DNA of 64,000 bases from Flavobacterium panacagri. GTDB taxonomy: Bacteria > Bacteroidota > Bacteroidia > Flavobacteriales > Flavobacteriaceae. Positions 9,021 to 17,432 of the stretch are shown piece by piece. Location: assembly GCF_030378165.1 (NCBI RefSeq), contig NZ_CP119766.1:5642001-5706000 (forward strand). The letters are read 5' to 3'. Position 1 is the stretch's first letter. Every line of letters begins with the position of its first letter. The notes under the pieces are model-generated. The model was given only the letters and a program-made list of their open reading frames with translations, made no database searches and was not told the origin of the DNA. Both the position numbers and the translations under genes were made by a program.

Positions 9021-9058
9021 AAAAAAGGGAAAAACTTTTAAAAGTTTTTCCCTTTTTT
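9021..9058. terminator. Strong bidirectional terminator between fumC and the convergent dehydrogenase
   Basis: A perfect 19-bp inverted repeat with no spacer (AAAAAAGGGAAAAACTTTT and its complement). The terminal A and T runs serve both strands. Confidence 0.9.
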
Positions 9059-9092
9059 AATAACTTCAGACCTGAAACTTGAAACAAAAAAT

Positions 9093-10295
9093 CTATTTCC
9101 CATCCACATAATCCTGCAAATAGCTGAATCGTTCTGTTAGTTTTCCATTTTCTGTTATTTTGGCGCGTTTTAGAATTCCATCTTTATCTCCATTGAAGAA
9201 AGCTGGAATTACATATTCCATAAATTGTTCTCCGAAACCTTCGCTGGCATCTTTTGGGATTTCGCATGGCAGATTATCTACCGCCATTACAGCAACGGCT
9301 GCAGGATGAAAAAAGTCAACTTCCCTATCTTCTAACGGAAAATATCCATACAAAGGTTCCGCAATTGTTGACGAACGAACAGTTGACGCAATCGGACCAT
9401 TTACATCGCACGAAATATCAGCTACAACTTTTAATTTGCAGTCGCTGGCATTCAACATTTCTTTCGTCAGAATCATTGGTGCATTGTTGGCATAAAAATG
9501 TCCAGCAAAATAGATATCAGAAACTTTAGTGAATCTTTCAAAATCAGATTCGTAATCTTCTGGATGCTGTACAAAATCATTAAAATCTAAAACCTGACCG
9601 TCTTTTCTTTTGTTGTATTCCAAAACATCAAGCTGAACATACACTGCCTGCGCATAGGTTTTTGTTAAATAATTATCTACTGTAATTTCTTTTACTTTAA
9701 TGGCATCTAAAATTTCTTTTGCGCCGCTTCCCACCTTTCCAGTTCCCGTGATCACAAATTTCAAGGCTGGCATTGTAATGCGTTTTAAATGCCTTATCAG
9801 ATCTTCTTTTCCTGAAAGTGTTTCTGCTTTTGGCAGTTTAAACAATTCAAATTTAATTCCGAAAGCACGAATTCCGTTATAAACACCAACCATTCCTGCA
9901 TATCTTCCAAAACCAATTAATCTGCGATCATGCTCATCCACAATAGTTTCATGATCGTACAAATCGATTTTTTTCTCTAAAATCGCCTGAAGTAATTTTC
10001 TATTATGAGGCTGTTTTTTAATGGTATGAGAGAAAAAGAAATATGCTTTATTGGGAATCAAATTTTCTATAGGAACTTCTTTTACACCAAATAAAACATC
10101 GCAATCAGAGACATCATCAGTAACCGTAATTCCCATATTTTTATAATCATCATCAGAAAAAATTCTAATATCAGAACTTTCTACTTTTACAGCTGCTTCA
10201 TGATAAAGCTGCTTTAATTTTGTTAATTCATTTGGAGAAAATACTACTCTTCTATCCGGCGGATTTTTTCTTTCTTTTATGATTCCAAATTTCAT
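9093..10295 (-). CDS. Saccharopine-dehydrogenase-like NAD(P)-dependent oxidoreductase (AlaDH/PNT superfamily)
   Basis: A 400-residue two-domain dehydrogenase. The N-terminus (ERKNPPDRRVVFSP) and the segment YDHETIVDEHDRRLIGFGRYAGMVG match the substrate domain of fungal-type, lysine-forming saccharopine dehydrogenases. The nucleotide-binding loop is FVITGTGKVGSGAKE near residue 185. It is cytoplasmic. Bacteroidota homologues are often annotated only as NAD(P)-dependent oxidoreductase or alanine dehydrogenase, so the true substrate (saccharopine, alanine or another amino acid) is open. It is monocistronic, converges on fumC, and has a -7 box about 53 bases upstream. Confidence 0.75.
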   Translation of the reverse strand: MKFGIIKERKNPPDRRVVFSPNELTKLKQLYHEAAVKVESSDIRIFSDDDYKNMGITVTDDVSDCDVLFGVKEVPIENLIPNKAYFFFSHTIKKQPHNRKLLQAILEKKIDLYDHETIVDEHDRRLIGFGRYAGMVGVYNGIRAFGIKFELFKLPKAETLSGKEDLIRHLKRITMPALKFVITGTGKVGSGAKEILDAIKVKEITVDNYLTKTYAQAVYVQLDVLEYNKRKDGQVLDFNDFVQHPEDYESDFERFTKVSDIYFAGHFYANNAPMILTKEMLNASDCKLKVVADISCDVNGPIASTVRSSTIAEPLYGYFPLEDREVDFFHPAAVAVMAVDNLPCEIPKDASEGFGEQFMEYVIPAFFNGDKDGILKRAKITENGKLTERFSYLQDYVDGK

Positions 10296-10348
10296 TTAAA
10301 ACTGATTTTAGATGTTTAATAATATAACTTTTTACAACACATTTGTTT

Positions 10349-10356
10349 CAAATATA
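10349..10356 (-). promoter_or_regulatory. -7 box (TATATTTG on the minus strand) for the saccharopine-dehydrogenase-like gene
   Basis: CAAATATA on the plus strand reads TATATTTG on the coding strand, 53 bases before the ATG. No -33 TTG is seen at 17-23 bases. Confidence 0.4.
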
Positions 10357-10515
10357 ACAAATTTAGTTAAAATTTTGTTTTTAAAATTCTATTTAAAATG
10401 TTTTAAAACCGTTAAAAGCTGAAAAACAAACAACTGTAATTTATGTTTCTTAAAAAAAAGTTAAAAAACACAAATTAAAGCCTCAGAATTGATAAAACAA
10501 CAAAATTGAATTCGA

Positions 10516-10523
10516 TATATTTG
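10516..10523 (+). promoter_or_regulatory. -7 box (TATATTTG) for the serine hydrolase gene
   Basis: An exact TAnnTTTG match 13 bases before the ATG at 10537. A TTG lies 24 bases upstream, slightly beyond the usual spacing. Confidence 0.45.
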
Positions 10524-10536
10524 TTTTTAAAGAACG

Positions 10537-11739
10537 ATGCAAATGATTTTCCTTAAAAAAACAAAGATACCACAAATACTTTTCTCCGTACTAGTTTTAA
10601 GTTCTTGTGGTCAAAACAAAAAAACAGATACAGTTACTACCAATACAGTCGAAGATACCTTACCCAAAATGAAGCCGTTAGGCGCAGAACCCAAAGTTTC
10701 TCAAGCCTATAAAAACTCGGTAGTTGGAAGAATAAATCACTTTTACAATAAAAACTGGCCAAATAATAACATGAATGGAAGCTTCTTAGTTGCCAAAAAT
10801 GGTCAGATACTTTTTGAACGATACAATGGTTTTGCTAATAAAAATGAAGGGACTAAAATAACCCCCGAAACACCTGTACAGATTGCTTCAGTAAGTAAAG
10901 TCCTGACAGCAACGGCTATTTTAAAACTGGTTAATGCAGGTAAAATTGAGTTAGACCAAAAAGTCAATACTATTTTAAAAACATTCCCATACGAAGAATG
11001 TACAATTAGAATGCTTTTAAGCCATCGTACTGGAATGCGTAATTATGCTTATTTTACCGATAGAGATAAATCTATTTGGGATCGCCATAACCAATTGACG
11101 AATAAAGATATTTTGGATATTTTGGCGACAAAAGATATTGGCCTGGAATCTAGAACCGGGACACGTTTCAGCTATTGTAACACCAACTATGCAATGCTGG
11201 CGCTTATTATCCAAAAAATCACTGGTTTAAGTTATAAAGAGGCCATGTCTGAAATGATTTTCAAACCTTTGGGAATGAAAAATACTTATGTTTTTGACGA
11301 TGATAAAGACCGAAAAAAAATTGTTCCTTCTTATAAAGGTAATGGTGTCGAAATTGGTTTTGATTATCTAGACAATGTTTATGGTGATAAAAATGTTTTT
11401 TCTACAGCAAGAGATCTTTTAAAATTTGACCGTGCAAGACAATCTCCAGACTTTTTAAAACCTGAATTACTGAAACAAGTTTACACTGGTTACAGCAACG
11501 AAAGAAAAGGAACTAAAAATTACGGTCTAGGAATTCGAATGATCAATTGGGAAACGGGACAGAACTTCTATTTTCATAATGGCTGGTGGCATGGAAATAC
11601 TTCATCTTATATCACTTTAATGAACGAAGGCGTTACGATAATTGCACTTTCTAACAAGATGACTAGAAACACTTACGCGGTTCGTAAACTGGCTCCAATC
11701 TTTGGAGATTACCCTTTTAATTTTAAAGACGAAGAATAA
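10537..11739 (+). CDS. Beta-lactamase-fold serine hydrolase lipoprotein
   Basis: A 400-residue protein with a lipoprotein signal (LVLSSC lipobox, Cys near residue 24), so it is probably anchored to a periplasmic or outer-membrane face. The class C beta-lactamase/penicillin-binding fold is supported by the nucleophile motif SVSK, by YCNTNY (the YxN element) and by HNGWWHG near the C-terminus, which takes the place of the KTG/HxG element. Such proteins include D-alanyl peptidases, esterases and true AmpC enzymes, and the sequence does not decide between them. It is monocistronic, with a good -7 box, and the tmRNA gene lies downstream. Confidence 0.83.
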   Translation: MQMIFLKKTKIPQILFSVLVLSSCGQNKKTDTVTTNTVEDTLPKMKPLGAEPKVSQAYKNSVVGRINHFYNKNWPNNNMNGSFLVAKNGQILFERYNGFANKNEGTKITPETPVQIASVSKVLTATAILKLVNAGKIELDQKVNTILKTFPYEECTIRMLLSHRTGMRNYAYFTDRDKSIWDRHNQLTNKDILDILATKDIGLESRTGTRFSYCNTNYAMLALIIQKITGLSYKEAMSEMIFKPLGMKNTYVFDDDKDRKKIVPSYKGNGVEIGFDYLDNVYGDKNVFSTARDLLKFDRARQSPDFLKPELLKQVYTGYSNERKGTKNYGLGIRMINWETGQNFYFHNGWWHGNTSSYITLMNEGVTIIALSNKMTRNTYAVRKLAPIFGDYPFNFKDEE

Positions 11740-11784
11740 CAAAATTTTTCTGAAAATTTTAGCAGAAAGTAATTTCAAATACTC

Positions 11785-11792
11785 TAAATTTG
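11785..11792 (+). promoter_or_regulatory. -7 box (TAAATTTG) for tmRNA
   Basis: An exact TAnnTTTG match about 14 bases before the 5' end of the mature tmRNA. Confidence 0.5.
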
Positions 11793-11806
11793 CAGACTTA
11801 TTTTTT

Positions 11807-12201
11807 GGGGTCGACTGGTTTTGACAGCAAGTCGAATTGAACAGTAAGCACGTCGAGCATTGAGACCTTGCTCGTAAATATAAGATCTCGAACTTTTACA
11901 CGGCGAAAATAATTACGCTTTAGCTGCATAATCCGAATCATAGTAAGATTGCGCCACGTCTCTACAAGGTAGGGAAGCTGGATTCTCCTGGAAAGCCTTG
12001 GTTTGTGGCGTTCCGTTCAGGGGAACCGTAAAAATAAACCTAGATATTCATGAGCTTCGGGTGGATTTCGAAATTTAAGAAGATAAGTGTTGGGTGGCTG
12101 TTTCTGGCCTAGCTCAACATCGAAAATTCAATCAGGAAATAAACGTGTAGAAAGCTCTTTAGTTGCTTGTTTGGACCCGGGTTCGATTCCCGGCGACTCC
12201 A
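11807..12201 (+). ncRNA. ssrA: Transfer-messenger RNA (tmRNA)
   Basis: This RNA rescues stalled ribosomes and tags the unfinished protein for degradation. The 5' end GGGGTCGACTGGTTTTGACA and the 3' end GGGTTCGATTCCCGGCGACT form the tRNA-like acceptor and T arm (GGGGTCG pairs with CGACTCC). The tag reading frame at 11902-11928 is GGC GAA AAT AAT TAC GCT TTA GCT GCA followed by TAA, giving GENNYALAA, which is a known Bacteroidota tag. The length of about 395 nt is usual. Only part of the CCA tail appears to be encoded. A strong terminator follows within a few bases. Confidence 0.97.
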
Positions 12202-12202
12202 C

Positions 12203-12243
12203 AAAAAGGCAGGAAAAACAATTGTTTTCCTGCCTTTTTTTAT
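12203..12243 (+). terminator. tmRNA terminator
   Basis: Stem AAAAAGGCAGGAAAA / TTTTCCTGCCTTTTT with a short CAATTG-containing loop and a T tract, immediately after the tmRNA 3' end. Confidence 0.9.
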
Positions 12244-12288
12244 ATTAAAACCAAAACTTCCAACTCAAAAGTATTAGTTAGAAAATTC

Positions 12289-12669
12289 TCATTTATTTTC
12301 TGTTTCGGATACTTCTGGAAATTTTTTAAGAATTAAATTTCTTAATCGTTCCTGATGCTTATCTCCCCAGTATCCTAAAGTACCTATTACGGGAATCAGA
12401 CTCTGTCCGAATTCAGTAAGACTATATTCAACTTTTGGTGGCACTACAGGATATATTTTCCTGACAACAAGTTCATGGTCTTCCAGTTCTTTCAGCTGGA
12501 TATTCAAAACCCTTCTGGAAGCATCTGGTATTTTTCGCTGTAATTCGCTTGGTCTTTTGTGGCCTTCATTAATAAACCAAAGCAAGCGTATTTTCCATTT
12601 TCCGTACAGAACTTCTCCAATTAGGTCGAGTCCGCAATTTAGGTTCGGGATTATTTTTCTTTCATACAT
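12289..12669 (-). CDS. HxlR-family winged-helix transcriptional regulator
   Basis: A 126-residue DNA-binding protein of the HxlR (MarR-like) family. Recognisable segments are the N-terminal C-x-LDLIGEVLYGKWKIRLLWFI, the recognition region RPSELQRKIPDASRRVLNIQLKELEDHELV, the wing PPKVEYSLTEFG, and a C-terminal dimerisation helix GYWGDKH. Cys12 near the N-terminus is where redox- or electrophile-sensing cysteines lie in several family members (YodB, HypR). It is divergent from the SDR gene at 12793, with 123 bp between them, and very probably controls that gene and itself. Confidence 0.88.
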   Translation of the reverse strand: MYERKIIPNLNCGLDLIGEVLYGKWKIRLLWFINEGHKRPSELQRKIPDASRRVLNIQLKELEDHELVVRKIYPVVPPKVEYSLTEFGQSLIPVIGTLGYWGDKHQERLRNLILKKFPEVSETENK

Positions 12670-12682
12670 ATTACAAAAGTAA

Positions 12683-12781
12683 CCCTATGTTCCGATTTGT
12701 ACAATAGGGGAAAAATTTATCCCTATCTGAATCGTAATTCCGTACTTGTGAGAAAGTTGCATACTTCTGAAATTTGTACAA
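12683..12781. promoter_or_regulatory. Operator-like repeats between the HxlR and SDR genes
   Basis: The divergent promoter region has two copies of the near-palindrome TTTGTACAA (12696-12704 and 12773-12781). It also has three alternating hexamers: CCCTAT at 12683, ATAGGG at 12704 and CCCTAT at 12721. I infer that these are binding sites for the HxlR protein. Confidence 0.45.
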
Positions 12782-12792
12782 AACAAATTAAA

Positions 12793-13587
12793 ATGGAACA
12801 GAAATTAAATTATCAAAACGAATTATCAGGCAAAATTGCTTTAGTTACTGGCGGAACAAAAGGAGCTGGAAAAGCCATTGCAGAACGTTTAAAAAGTGCT
12901 GGTGCAAAGGTTATTATCAGCGCAAGAAACGCTCCCGAAGCTCCTGACGAAGATTTGTATTTTATTTCAGCCGACTTAAGTAAGTCCGAAGGTGCTGAAA
13001 AAACTGCGCAAGAAATATTTGAGAAATTCGGTAAAATCGATATCCTCATTAACAATCTTGGAGGTTCAGAAACTCCAGGCGGAGGTTTTGCCGCATTGTC
13101 TAATACAGACTGGGAAGAAACCATTCAAATCAATTTACTCACTCCAGTCCGACTGGATAAAGCTTTTCTTCCTCAAATGCTTGAAAACAAAAGTGGTGTC
13201 ATTATTCATATTGCATCCATTCAAGGAAAACTGCCTTTACACGATTCCACACTTCCTTATGCGGCCGCAAAAGCAGGATTGATTAATTACAGCAAAGGGC
13301 TCTCTAAAGAAGTTTCTGCGAAAGGTGTTCGTATATTAACTGTTTCGCCGGGATGGATCATGACTGAAGCATCAAAAAGAATGATTGAGCGCATTTCTGA
13401 GAGCAGTGAAATTTCTTTAAAAGAAGCTGAAAAAAGCGTAATGGATGCTTTAGGAGGAATACCTTTTGGAAGACCTGCTATGCCTGAAGAAGTAGCTGAA
13501 CTTGTTGGCTTTCTAGTTTCTCCAAGAGCAAGCTATTTAACAGGAACAGAATATGTAATTGATGGTGGCACATTACCAACAACTTAA
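12793..13587 (+). CDS. SDR-family NAD(P)-dependent oxidoreductase
   Basis: A 264-residue short-chain dehydrogenase/reductase. The cofactor loop is VTGGTKGAGKAIA, the structural motif NNLGG stands where NNAG is usual, and the catalytic Tyr and Lys are in LPYAAAKAG. The C-terminal segment GTEYVIDGG is typical. The frame is open from 12697, but the first 32 residues are not SDR-like and cross the operator region, so ATG 12793 is chosen. An NTF2-like gene follows 28 bases after the stop and is probably in the same operon. The substrate is unknown; HxlR-controlled SDRs often act on reactive carbonyls or quinones. Confidence 0.9.
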   Translation: MEQKLNYQNELSGKIALVTGGTKGAGKAIAERLKSAGAKVIISARNAPEAPDEDLYFISADLSKSEGAEKTAQEIFEKFGKIDILINNLGGSETPGGGFAALSNTDWEETIQINLLTPVRLDKAFLPQMLENKSGVIIHIASIQGKLPLHDSTLPYAAAKAGLINYSKGLSKEVSAKGVRILTVSPGWIMTEASKRMIERISESSEISLKEAEKSVMDALGGIPFGRPAMPEEVAELVGFLVSPRASYLTGTEYVIDGGTLPTT

Positions 13588-13615
13588 AAAAAATTAAACA
13601 TAAAACAGATAAATT

Positions 13616-13936
13616 ATGAACTTACCACAAACAATAAAAGATTTAGTAAATGCACAGAATAATTTTGACGGAACTGCTTTCTCAGACTGTTTCTCTGAAA
13701 CGGCAGTTGTATTTGATGAAGGCAAAACGCACACAGGCAAAGCAGCTATAAAAGCTTGGATAGAAAAAGCGGCAAAAGAATATAAGGCAGTTATGGAACC
13801 TGTTGAACTAGAAGGAAATGATCAAAAAGCAACTCTAAAAGCTAAAGTTTCAGGCACTTTTCCCGGAAGTCCTTTAATTCTTAACTATCATTTTGAACTG
13901 AATGGGAAAAGCATACAATCATTAAAAATTGATTAA
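13616..13936 (+). CDS. SnoaL/NTF2-like small protein
   Basis: A 106-residue protein of the NTF2/SnoaL cone fold. Signs are the N-terminal helix with FDGTAFSDCFSETAVVFDEG, the typical TGKAAIKAWIEKA segment, and a C-terminal beta-strand pattern LNYHFELNGKSIQSLKID. Family members are isomerases, cyclases or ligand-binding proteins. It follows the SDR gene in the same operon and could act on the same small molecule. Confidence 0.8.
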   Translation: MNLPQTIKDLVNAQNNFDGTAFSDCFSETAVVFDEGKTHTGKAAIKAWIEKAAKEYKAVMEPVELEGNDQKATLKAKVSGTFPGSPLILNYHFELNGKSIQSLKID

Positions 13937-13960
13937 TTCTTTTAATACGTTTTAAACACA

Positions 13961-14004
13961 AATACTCTGTCGTAATATACATCCATTAGACAGAGTATTT
14001 TTTT
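13961..14004 (+). terminator. Terminator after the SDR/NTF2 operon
   Basis: Inverted repeat AATACTCTGTC / GACAGAGTATT followed by a T run, 24 bases after the NTF2-like stop. The facing OYE gene ends about 55 bases further on. Confidence 0.85.
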
Positions 14005-14059
14005 AGCGATTTATCTCAGAGTAATAAAAAATGGATAATTTCATTTTATCATATTTTAT

Positions 14060-15148
14060 TTACATAGAACCAGCTTTTACAAAAGTCTGCCATCCACGCA
14101 TGGTTTCGATAAAACGCTCGCTTAATCCTCCTTGTCTGAGATAATCTGCTATTACAGGCAATTGCGGACTTTCATACATTGGATTTGCTTTTACCTGAAG
14201 CGGGAAATCTCTTTGAAGAATAGCTGCACGAGCAATCAGTACAAAATCACAGCCTTCATCTAGAAGTTGTCCCGCGCGCTGTGCACTCATAATCTTTCCT
14301 GCAGCGCCCAAACGCACACCTTTACGCGGAAGTTCGGTAAAAATGCTGAGCATGGTTTTTCCTTTAAAAGTTCCATCACGCACTATCTGTCCTGAATCCC
14401 ATAAAGCAAGATCTAAATAATCAATTAACTCACGATCGAATATATCGGCGGTAACTTCTCTCAATTCTTCCAAAACCAGTCCATAACGCTCAATTGATAA
14501 TCGCCATCCGATCTGGAAATCAGGACCACAGGCTTTACGAATTCCTTCAATAACTTCAAGAGTAAAACGGGCACGATTTTCCAGACTTCCTCCGTATTTA
14601 TCTGTTCTATCGTTTAAATTAGGTGACATAAATTCAGAAAGAATCCATCCGAAAGCTCCGTGAACAGAAATTCCGTCAAAACCTGCCTGCTGAGCCCTTT
14701 TTGCAGCTGTAATAAAACTGTCTCGGATTCGTTCTACTTCTTCCGTTGTGATTGCCTTTATTCCTTCTAATGTTTTACCTGAAGCTGGAGCTGGTATTCC
14801 TCCAATTGATGGTTTAGCACGATGTCCCGCATGATGAAGTTGCACTGCAGACAATGCTCCACCCTCACGAATAACCGATGCCATTTTTGTCAATCCTGGC
14901 AAATGATCATCACTATGAATACCTAACTGCCTTTCAAACGCTATACCTCCTGCTTCTACAGTCGATGCACTGGTTTGAATTAATCCGTATCCGCCTTGAG
15001 CTAGCTGTTTCATCCAATATTGATCGTATTCAGATGCTGTACCATCAAAATCACTTTGCTGGCTGGTTAAAGGTGCCAGCATAAAACGATTTCTCATTGC
15101 TGGACCATGCAGCAATGTAAGGGGTTTAAATAAATCAGAAACAGACAT
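14060..15148 (-). CDS. Old-yellow-enzyme family NADH:flavin oxidoreductase
   Basis: A 362-residue FMN-binding TIM-barrel enzyme. Diagnostic pieces are the N-terminal NRFMLAPLTS, the FMN/substrate segment AVQLHHAGHRA, the GFDGISVHGAFGW strand with the characteristic FMSPNLNDRTDKYGGSLENR motif, and a C-terminal phosphate-binding region (DEGCDFVLIARAAI). Family members reduce activated C=C bonds or nitro groups with NAD(P)H. The HH pair in place of HN at the substrate-anion site is seen in some subfamilies. It is divergent from the DsrE-like gene, and the shared region has a striking inverted operator pair. Confidence 0.9.
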   Translation of the reverse strand: MSVSDLFKPLTLLHGPAMRNRFMLAPLTSQQSDFDGTASEYDQYWMKQLAQGGYGLIQTSASTVEAGGIAFERQLGIHSDDHLPGLTKMASVIREGGALSAVQLHHAGHRAKPSIGGIPAPASGKTLEGIKAITTEEVERIRDSFITAAKRAQQAGFDGISVHGAFGWILSEFMSPNLNDRTDKYGGSLENRARFTLEVIEGIRKACGPDFQIGWRLSIERYGLVLEELREVTADIFDRELIDYLDLALWDSGQIVRDGTFKGKTMLSIFTELPRKGVRLGAAGKIMSAQRAGQLLDEGCDFVLIARAAILQRDFPLQVKANPMYESPQLPVIADYLRQGGLSERFIETMRGWQTFVKAGSM

Positions 15149-15223
15149 ATTGTTTATTTTTTAAAGTTGTACTTATTTGAATTATTATTTGGATGCAAAA
15201 TTGCCCCTATAATCATTCTTGAA

Positions 15224-15324
15224 AAATGGATGATTTTTACTTTATAATGGACGTTTTAAACTCAATATCTTCAAGTTTTTTGATGAGAAAAAATTCTCCA
15301 TCATAAAGTAAATTTCCTCCATTC
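15224..15324. promoter_or_regulatory. Paired 29-bp inverted operator between OYE and DsrE genes
   Basis: The left arm 15224-15252 and the reverse complement of the right arm 15296-15324 agree at 23 of 29 positions. Within each arm the box ATGGA occurs twice, exactly 21 bp apart (15226 and 15247; the inverted copies TCCAT start at 15297 and 15318). Two direct repeats two helical turns apart are how AraC-family monomers bind. Two AraC-family genes lie nearby, at 16373 and 18450. Confidence 0.6.
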
Positions 15325-15376
15325 TTTAACAGGCATTGTCGTCAGATCTTTGCCTTGTTAATAAAATTTATTAAAA

Positions 15377-15742
15377 ATGAAAAAAACAGCAATTATTATT
15401 CTTTCTGACCCAAAAGCGGGTTCAGAAGAAGCTTTAGGACGTGTATTCAATGCTTTAGCATCGGCTTATGAATTCAAACACGAAGGTGAAGATGTAAAAA
15501 TTATTTTCCAGGGCGCTGGTATTAGATGGCCGGAACATCTTGAAAAACCAGAACATCCGGTTAATGCTCTTTATAAAGAAGTAAAAGATCATGTTCACGG
15601 CCTTTCCAAAGGATGCGTTGCCGTATTTGGCACTGAAGTATCTGGTTATGAATTATTAAATGACAACGAAGTACCTGGAACTCCTGGCCTTCCAAGTTTT
15701 GTTAATCTTAAAAAAGAGGGTTACGATATTTTGATTTTTTAA
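15377..15742 (+). CDS. DsrE-family protein
   Basis: A 121-residue single-domain protein of the DsrE/F/YchN-like fold. It has an N-terminal beta strand TAIIILSDPK, a hydrophobic strand VKIIFQGAGIRW, and the C-terminal region with CVAVFGTEVSGYELL. Cys at about residue 80 is the only plausible reactive thiol. DsrE-fold proteins often carry sulfur or bind small molecules, but single stand-alone members near flavin oxidoreductases have no fixed role. It is monocistronic, divergent from the OYE gene, and terminated by a hairpin at 15754. Confidence 0.75.
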   Translation: MKKTAIIILSDPKAGSEEALGRVFNALASAYEFKHEGEDVKIIFQGAGIRWPEHLEKPEHPVNALYKEVKDHVHGLSKGCVAVFGTEVSGYELLNDNEVPGTPGLPSFVNLKKEGYDILIF

Positions 15743-15753
15743 ACCAGTTTTCT

Positions 15754-15787
15754 AACTGCTCTCTTTTTCCTTTGAGAGCAGTTTTTA
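15754..15787 (+). terminator. Terminator after the DsrE-like gene
   Basis: Stem AACTGCTCTC / GAGAGCAGTT followed by T residues, 11 bases after the stop. Confidence 0.8.
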
Positions 15788-15897
15788 AAGTTCGAAGTAT
15801 TTGATGGAATAATGATATTAGCAGAAACCGTTGCTTTTTTGAGTAATTTAGCATAGCTGAATAATTCCATGAGTTACTATTTAAACTAATAAATTAT

Positions 15898-16365
15898 ATG
15901 CAGGAAGATTTTCAATATTACATGAAGCAATGCCTGGATCTGGCAAAAAATGCTTTAGAAGCAGGCAATCCGCCAGTTGGTGCCTTGATTGTACTAGGTG
16001 GAAAAATAATTGGCACAGGCATCGAATCTGGAAGATCAACGGGCGATATTACCAATCATGCAGAAATATTATCTATTAAAAATGCCATAAAAAATGGATA
16101 TGTCGATAAATTGCATCTGGCAAATATGTACACCACACATGAACCTTGTATTATGTGTTCCTATATGATTAGGCATCATAAAATAGCTGAAATTATTTAT
16201 GGTACAGCAGTTCCTTATGTTGGTGGTTGTACATCAAAGTTTAATATTTTAGAAACAGAAGATGTACCAAAATGGGGAAATAAACCCAAAGTAACTGGCG
16301 ATGTATGCGTAGATAAATGTGACGAACTCAATGCACAGTTTTTAGATTTTTTAAACAAAAGATAA
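15898..16365 (+). CDS. Nucleoside/cytidine-deaminase-like zinc enzyme
   Basis: A 155-residue zinc deaminase. The zinc and catalytic motifs are both present: NHAEILSI (His-Ala-Glu) and HEPCIMCSYMI (Pro-Cys-x-x-Cys). The N-terminal segment GNPPVGALIV is typical of the tRNA-adenosine/guanine deaminase branch (CDA superfamily). The real TadA acts on tRNA, but this copy lies in a regulator-rich cluster and more likely acts on a free base or nucleoside. The AraC gene follows 7 bases after the stop, so the two are likely co-transcribed. Confidence 0.85.
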   Translation: MQEDFQYYMKQCLDLAKNALEAGNPPVGALIVLGGKIIGTGIESGRSTGDITNHAEILSIKNAIKNGYVDKLHLANMYTTHEPCIMCSYMIRHHKIAEIIYGTAVPYVGGCTSKFNILETEDVPKWGNKPKVTGDVCVDKCDELNAQFLDFLNKR

Positions 16366-16372
16366 GTTTTCT

Positions 16373-17251
16373 ATGTTATCTCAATCCGTATATACACTTG
16401 TTAACCAGCAAAACGGCAACTTATCATTCAAAGTTTTTGAGTTTGATAACGGCAGTTATTTTGATCACATTCAGCGAAATAATTATTTTACTATAATAAT
16501 CATCACTGCTGGAGAAGGATTAGCCAAAGTTGACCTCTCAGAATATTCGTTTAAAGAAAATACCTTATTTGCTTTTTATCCTTATCAGCCTTTTATGCTA
16601 GCTTCAGAAGGATTTCTCACAGGTATCGCAATTCAGTTTCATCATGATTTCTTTTGCATATACAGACATCATAAAGAAATTGCGGCTAATGGAATTTTAT
16701 TTAATAATGTCTATCAACAGCCTTTTATTCTTTTAGATCAAAATAGCAAACAGACATTGTTGAATATTGTCAGAGAGATTGTGAATGAATTGAAAATGGA
16801 AGCTTTACGAAAAGACGAAGTTTTGGTCTCTTACCTGAAAATTTTTCTAGTTTTTGCAACCCGAATAAAGCTGGAACAACAGTCTATTAAAGAAATAAAT
16901 GGCAATGACAAACAGCTTTTTATCATTCAGAATTTAAGAAATGCCATTGAAGATAATTTCAGGACAAAACATTCTGCCAGCGAATATGCCGATATGCTGC
17001 ATGTAACACCGGTTGTACTCGCAAGAGCCACAAAAAATCATTTCAACATGACTCTTTCCGATTTGATAACCGAAAGGATTATTGTTGAAGCAAAAAGAGA
17101 ATTATATCTCACAGATAAAACCGTGAAAGAAATTGCCTACGAACTCGGTTATGATGATGAATATTATTTCAGCAGAGTTTTTAAAGGTAAGACAGATATA
17201 TCACCTCAATTTTACAGAGATACAATTGGTTTTAACAAAGGCGCATCTTAA
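16373..17251 (+). CDS. AraC-family transcriptional regulator
   Basis: A 292-residue regulator with an N-terminal cupin-like sensing domain (about residues 15-165) and a C-terminal double helix-turn-helix (about 190-290). The family consensus shows in SASEYADMLHVTPVVLARATKNHFNMTLSDLI and VKEIAYELGYDDEYYFSRVFKGKTDISPQFYR. It follows the deaminase gene with a 7-base gap. The likely targets are its own operon or the OYE/DsrE promoter 1 kb upstream, but that is inference. Confidence 0.88.
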   Translation: MLSQSVYTLVNQQNGNLSFKVFEFDNGSYFDHIQRNNYFTIIIITAGEGLAKVDLSEYSFKENTLFAFYPYQPFMLASEGFLTGIAIQFHHDFFCIYRHHKEIAANGILFNNVYQQPFILLDQNSKQTLLNIVREIVNELKMEALRKDEVLVSYLKIFLVFATRIKLEQQSIKEINGNDKQLFIIQNLRNAIEDNFRTKHSASEYADMLHVTPVVLARATKNHFNMTLSDLITERIIVEAKRELYLTDKTVKEIAYELGYDDEYYFSRVFKGKTDISPQFYRDTIGFNKGAS

Positions 17252-17432
17252 AGTAAGCACGACTATCAATCCATAATTATTATAACTGAGGTCATTTCAA
17301 CTTCCTGAACCATATTAATTAATCCATTAGAAATAATTTCGAATCAGTAATTCAAATACAACTTACCGGAATCTGCAAACCTCTTCTCATTTCCTTTCTT
17401 TCGAAATTTGTATGCAACAAAAATTAGAAAAG

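Noticed and set aside
12181..12201. Possible phage or island attachment site at the tmRNA 3' end
   Set aside because: The tmRNA is complete and I found no second copy of its 3' end, no integrase gene and no phage genes in the window.
15898..16365. TadA, the tRNA adenosine deaminase
   Set aside because: The zinc motifs fit the superfamily, but the regulator-rich setting and co-transcription with AraC favour a free-base or nucleoside deaminase; the gene symbol was left empty.
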